Shown piece by piece: positions 61,201 through 64,000 of a DNA stretch of 64,000 nucleotides. Source of the stretch: Paramacrobiotus metropolitanus (lineage: Eukaryota; Tardigrada; Eutardigrada; Parachela; Macrobiotidae); the NCBI RefSeq assembly GCF_019649055.1, contig NW_026570311.1:372001-436000 (forward strand), read 5' to 3'. The position numbers and the translations under genes are program-made. How positions within the stretch are numbered: position 1 is the first letter of the stretch; every line of letters starts with the position of its first letter. The notes under the pieces are model-generated. The model ran no database searches, was not told the origin of the DNA, and saw only the letters and a program-made list of their open reading frames with translations.

Positions 61201-62385
61201 CTCGTCAGTGTCTTTGAGCCGCTAAAAGCCGGCAACCGGCTGGACGTCATGGCCGGTATCAATTCCGGTAGGACGACGCAAATGCGACTTGATTCTAATC
61301 ATTGATGTCATGACTACCTCGATGTCTCCTTTTTAATAAAGGCTTTTTTTCCGTTTCGGCGAAATTAATTTCTGCGTAACGCACGACACAGCTTTAGCGT
61401 CAACGGCAAACGCTTGAAAACAGATGCGATTAACGATAAACCACAGTGAAATTTAATTACAGGAGCCTGTGTGGCGGGAATCGTGGGAGTGAAACGGCCG
61501 CGTTACTGCCTGTAAGCTGCTATAATACTGTGGGTTAAAAATTAGAAATTGTTGACGTATAGAATAACGACGTTAAATAATTAACGTAGCTTATGTGTTC
61601 CACCTTTCAGTTTCGGCGATACGGTCAACGTGGCAGCCCGACTGGCCTGTCACGGCCATCCCGGCCGTATCCAAGTGTCGGTTTCCACGACCGGGTTCAT
61701 TGACGTGGATGAGGATTTTCTTTTTATTAGCCGGGGATATACTTTAATCAAGGTAAGCTGAATGTTTTTCTAATCGTTAGTACTAACCTCCACGCAAACG
61801 TAATCGTACAAGCAGATCCGGTAATTTCTATCGCATTAACACAGCGACAAATAGCACATTCACGGGTTACGCCAAACTCCATGCTACGGCGCGCTACGCT
61901 ACACTTTTTACGCTCTACATGCATTTGACATGGGAGGTGCATACCGAATAACGATCTAAGTTATAAACTATCGATATAAATTGTTAGCTTTTCTCTTTTA
62001 TGATTAGGTATCTCTAATCTTGGGAGAAATGAGTTTGTTATTGTGGTAGACGTAGTGGAGTGGCAATCGTTCATAGCGCAATATACGTGCGATCAGTACT
62101 TGTACCGTTACGATAGAATTACTGGACAAGCTAGTACTGTACATGGTTTTTACGGTTTAGTGGATAAAATGATCGTGGTTTATTGATTTTCAAATCGCGA
62201 CATTACAGTCGTAAGTCAGTTAACTACGGCCAGCATTGCACAATTAAGAATTAAAAAAAGCAACCAAAATCAGTATTATTAACCAGTTACTCTTGCCCGG
62301 TAAGGTCATATGACTTAATGTTTTGCAGGGCCGCGGTGGAATGTTAACGTCCTGGTTGGAAAAACTGCCGAACCGACAAGTTTAA
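55289..62385 (+). CDS. Receptor-type guanylyl cyclase
   Basis: Twenty exons: 55289-55607, 56011-56049, 56185-56526, 56594-56637, 56698-56736, 56829-56906, 56972-57112, 57211-57261, 57352-57528, 57947-58073, 58156-58231, 58294-58402, 58941-59051, 59128-59304, 59671-60239, 60837-61056, 61132-61267, 61463-61511, 61611-61752, 62329-62385. All phases agree; 1000 aa, normal for the family. A signal peptide precedes an ANP-receptor-like ligand-binding domain (GCGDAFDLAKLAR, LAAKDLSMTNGEYVFL). The single membrane helix is LTWILAAVLSVVAVGCAVVF (about 453-475). A kinase-homology domain follows (TNICQFFGAF, HGSLTLSNCLLDSRLTVKI), then a coiled linker (QQLENAVQDRTYHLL). The cyclase domain (about 815-995) keeps E866 and D870 (KMETVGDCYM), N941 and R945 (FGDTVNVAARL), but has His826 where FSD normally supplies a metal-binding Asp. 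GTP-to-cGMP activity is therefore doubtful. Confidence 0.92.
58495..58735. repeat. Tandem repeat, 126-base period, in cyclase intron 12
   Basis: CAAACCGTCACGAAGGCGTT at 58495 recurs as CAAACCGTCACGAAGTCGTT at 58621. Both are followed by TTCTTTGGTTTC, TCTAGGACTTTTTCAGGT and TTTCTTAGGT blocks. A 16-base piece (GTCAAACCGTCACGAT) is duplicated just before the second unit. Confidence 0.75.
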
Positions 62386-62495
62386 TGACTTTCTGTAGTG
62401 TTCTCCTATTTTTATAATAACCGGGTGCCTGAAAAGCAGTTTTTACAATTATGCCACAACCTTGTTAAAAGTGCACAGTATTCGCCATGAGAAAT

Positions 62496-62501
62496 TTTAT
62501 T
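62496..62501 (-). terminator. Polyadenylation signal for the convergent neuropeptide gene
   Basis: AATAAA on the minus strand, 65 bases past the neuropeptide stop codon. Confidence 0.5.
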
Positions 62502-62514
62502 ACGGGAAGCGGTG

Positions 62515-62520
62515 AATAAA
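62515..62520 (+). terminator. Polyadenylation signal for the guanylyl cyclase
   Basis: AATAAA 130 bases after the cyclase stop codon. Because it lies beyond the opposing signal at 62496-62501, the two mature transcripts would overlap at their 3' ends. Confidence 0.55.
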
Positions 62521-62565
62521 GCTAAGCAAAATAAAAGTGCAGGGTTCTTTTAATTATTGATTCCT

Positions 62566-62938
62566 TCAGCGCCGTCCGCTGTTGACGAGGAGGCGCAGCG
62601 AGCTGGGCGTGGCCGTGGGAAAGAGCCGCGAGGGACGCCGACCGAAGCAGGAGACGGTGTGGAAAAAGCACTGGTTACGCGGACGGATGTAGGGTGTCAG
62701 CGCAGCGGGGGGTTGCGGTTGAGCGGGTGCTGTAATAATACGGACAGTCACAAACATGTACAGCGGTGATTTAGTGTAGTTTACACAAAAGCGATAAACA
62801 AAACACACCTTCATCGTTGGATACACTGATAACCGGGACAGCATCGGCTTCCGGCGCATCCGGGACATCGGCACGCATGTTTAAGGACAGCTTCATCCAT
62901 GGCGGAATATCGCCGAGGAAGCTGCGTTTCTGTACCGT
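62566..62938 (-). CDS. AstC: Allatostatin-C-type neuropeptide precursor (3' exons)
   Basis: Exons 62938-62809 and 62729-62566, joined in phase 1. The first encodes a spacer (LGDIPPWMKLSLNM, VPVISVSNDE). The second carries the likely peptide NQCFFHTVSCFGRR, in which two Cys six residues apart bracket FFHTVS, followed by F-G-R-R. This matches the allatostatin-C consensus (C-Y/A-F-N-x-V/I-S-C-F). The G-R-R end predicts dibasic cleavage and C-terminal amidation, as in the amidated allatostatin-C paralogues of arthropods. A 27-residue basic tail follows the peptide. The exon with the signal peptide must lie upstream (above 62938), possibly outside the window, so the CDS is incomplete at its 5' end. 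In the family the disulfide-cyclised peptide acts on somatostatin-receptor-like GPCRs. Convergent with the cyclase, 180 bases apart. Confidence 0.75.
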
Positions 62939-64000
62939 CTGCCAACAAAAACACCCAGAAGGTTATATGGAGTAACACATTACTGTATAAATAATAGCCG
63001 GTTGACAGCTTTATTGACAGTGGACACGCAATAGGTATTTAGCGATTTGTGTATATCAATATTTAAAAAAATTAGTTTTACTTCGTCACTGCACCAAACT
63101 TAAATACTTCTCTTCGGCTGTATCTTAAACGTTAAAAAATAAATAAAATCGATAGTTAGTTTATGACCTTAGTGACGAGCGATCAAGGTTGCAACAAAAA
63201 ACTGATCGCGCCTGTTTTGTTTATTTTTGCCAATGGAGTTTTTTAGAGAACAGCAGCAAATGCTGCCGAGTTTTTAAGATAGCATTGATATACGAATGTA
63301 CATCGTTAATTAATGATCAAGTTTACGTATGTAGCTGCTGTATTTTTTTAAAAATAACAATAATATTATTTAACTTCTTCGAAAACCCAGAATGGAACGC
63401 AAGCGAGTGATGGTGCCTGGGCCAAATACAAAAAGATGTAAGCCAGCTTGTGGCAATGGCATAAGCGTAAAAGCTAACCGCTAAGTGCTCCCTCGCATTC
63501 ACGAGGCGATAGTACTATTATATGGGCATAAAACAACGTGGGATGATGGCATTCAAATGCCACCATTCAAGATGCTCATGAATAAAATCATTGTAATTGA
63601 CGTCATGTGCATTTCCATGTTATTATGTACTCTTATGCATATTACGCGGACAATGAGGCCTTGAACGTCCAGGGTTGGAAAATGTCGGTTTCCACGTATA
63701 CATCGGCCTTTTTTCCAGAAATGTCAATTACAACGTATACATTAGCCTTTTTTCCAGAAATGTCGGTTACAACGGACCGTTAAGTTATTTTAAGAGTTAT
63801 TAGAAAAGCTAATTCTTAATTATTAAGTGTTGTAAAAAAATTATATTTCATATTTTTGCGGTGATGATAATACCTTTGCCGAAATATTTTATTATATTCA
63901 AAGATCTAAAGATTATGGATACATCGAGTGGTTTATACAAAGATTAATGAGTTGAATTACCAGTTTATCAATACCATCTTTGAAATGCAGCTGTCTCCAT
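62939..64000. other. Upstream of the neuropeptide exons; no further exon placed
   Basis: I searched for a minus-strand signal-peptide exon and found none convincing, so the first exon may be past the right edge. The only structure seen is the short tandem repeat at 63.68-63.78 kb. Confidence 0.4.
63681..63776. repeat. Short tandem repeat, 39-base period, about 2.5 copies
   Basis: The unit (AATGTC, six variable bases, then CACGTATACATCGGCC with variants, then TTTTTTCCAG) begins at 63681, 63720 and 63759; the last copy is partial. Confidence 0.8.

Noticed and set aside
62557-62769. Plus-strand basic frame (RRPLLTRRRSELGVAV) after a CTTCAG acceptor, as an extra cyclase exon
   Set aside because: The cyclase already ends normally at 62385, and the opposite strand encodes the allatostatin-C motif with good splice sites.
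1-64000. CRISPR arrays, bacterial operons or recent bacterial transfer
   Set aside because: The repeats are tandem or transposon-like without spacer structure; nearly every recognised gene is spliced and of animal type.

Overview
The window is animal nuclear DNA: spliced genes with mostly short GT-AG introns, AT-rich non-coding DNA, and truncated retroelements. The gene set is a Polycomb RING protein, an ARID3/dead ringer factor, a receptor guanylyl cyclase, an allatostatin-C-type neuropeptide precursor and a cluster of gustatory-receptor-like (Gr-like) 7TM genes. This points to an ecdysozoan of the panarthropod group. I favour a tardigrade, but that is inference; no sequence here is diagnostic to me. 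All exon models were assembled by hand from splice signals, reading frame and intron phase, with no transcript data.

Layout. 1-760: 5' part of a secreted-protein gene (-), running off the left edge. 3.75-3.86 kb: Ty3/gypsy reverse-transcriptase relic. 5.09-9.46 kb: nine-exon PCGF-family Polycomb gene (-). 12.8-13.04 kb: unrecognised terminal exon (-). 14.59-17.12 kb: ten-exon gene for a secreted His/Gly/Asn-rich low-complexity protein (-). 18.7-37.3 kb: six Gr-like genes in two subfamilies (B1 -, B2 +, B3 +, A1 -, A2 -, A3 -), with an F-box gene (+) between A2 and A3. 39.5-51.5 kb: ARID3/dead ringer (+) with two introns of about 5 kb. 53.78-54.75 kb: inverted-repeat element with TTAA ends. 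55.29-62.39 kb: twenty-exon receptor guanylyl cyclase (+). 62.57-62.94 kb: allatostatin-C-type precursor exons (-), convergent with the cyclase.

How parts relate. The Gr-like genes share one architecture: a long first exon, then two short 3' exons joined by phase-0 introns. Subfamily A arose by tandem duplication that carried its 5' flanks along. Six 5'-truncated copies of one non-LTR retroelement C-terminus are scattered through the window; three lie inside introns (PCGF, the His-rich gene, Gr A2). Points most worth checking: a cyclase domain lacking one metal-binding Asp, the amidated Cys-bridged neuropeptide, the His/Gly secreted protein with duplicated 39-nt micro-exons, an F-box protein ending in a chromo-like motif, and a one-base frameshift in Gr A3.
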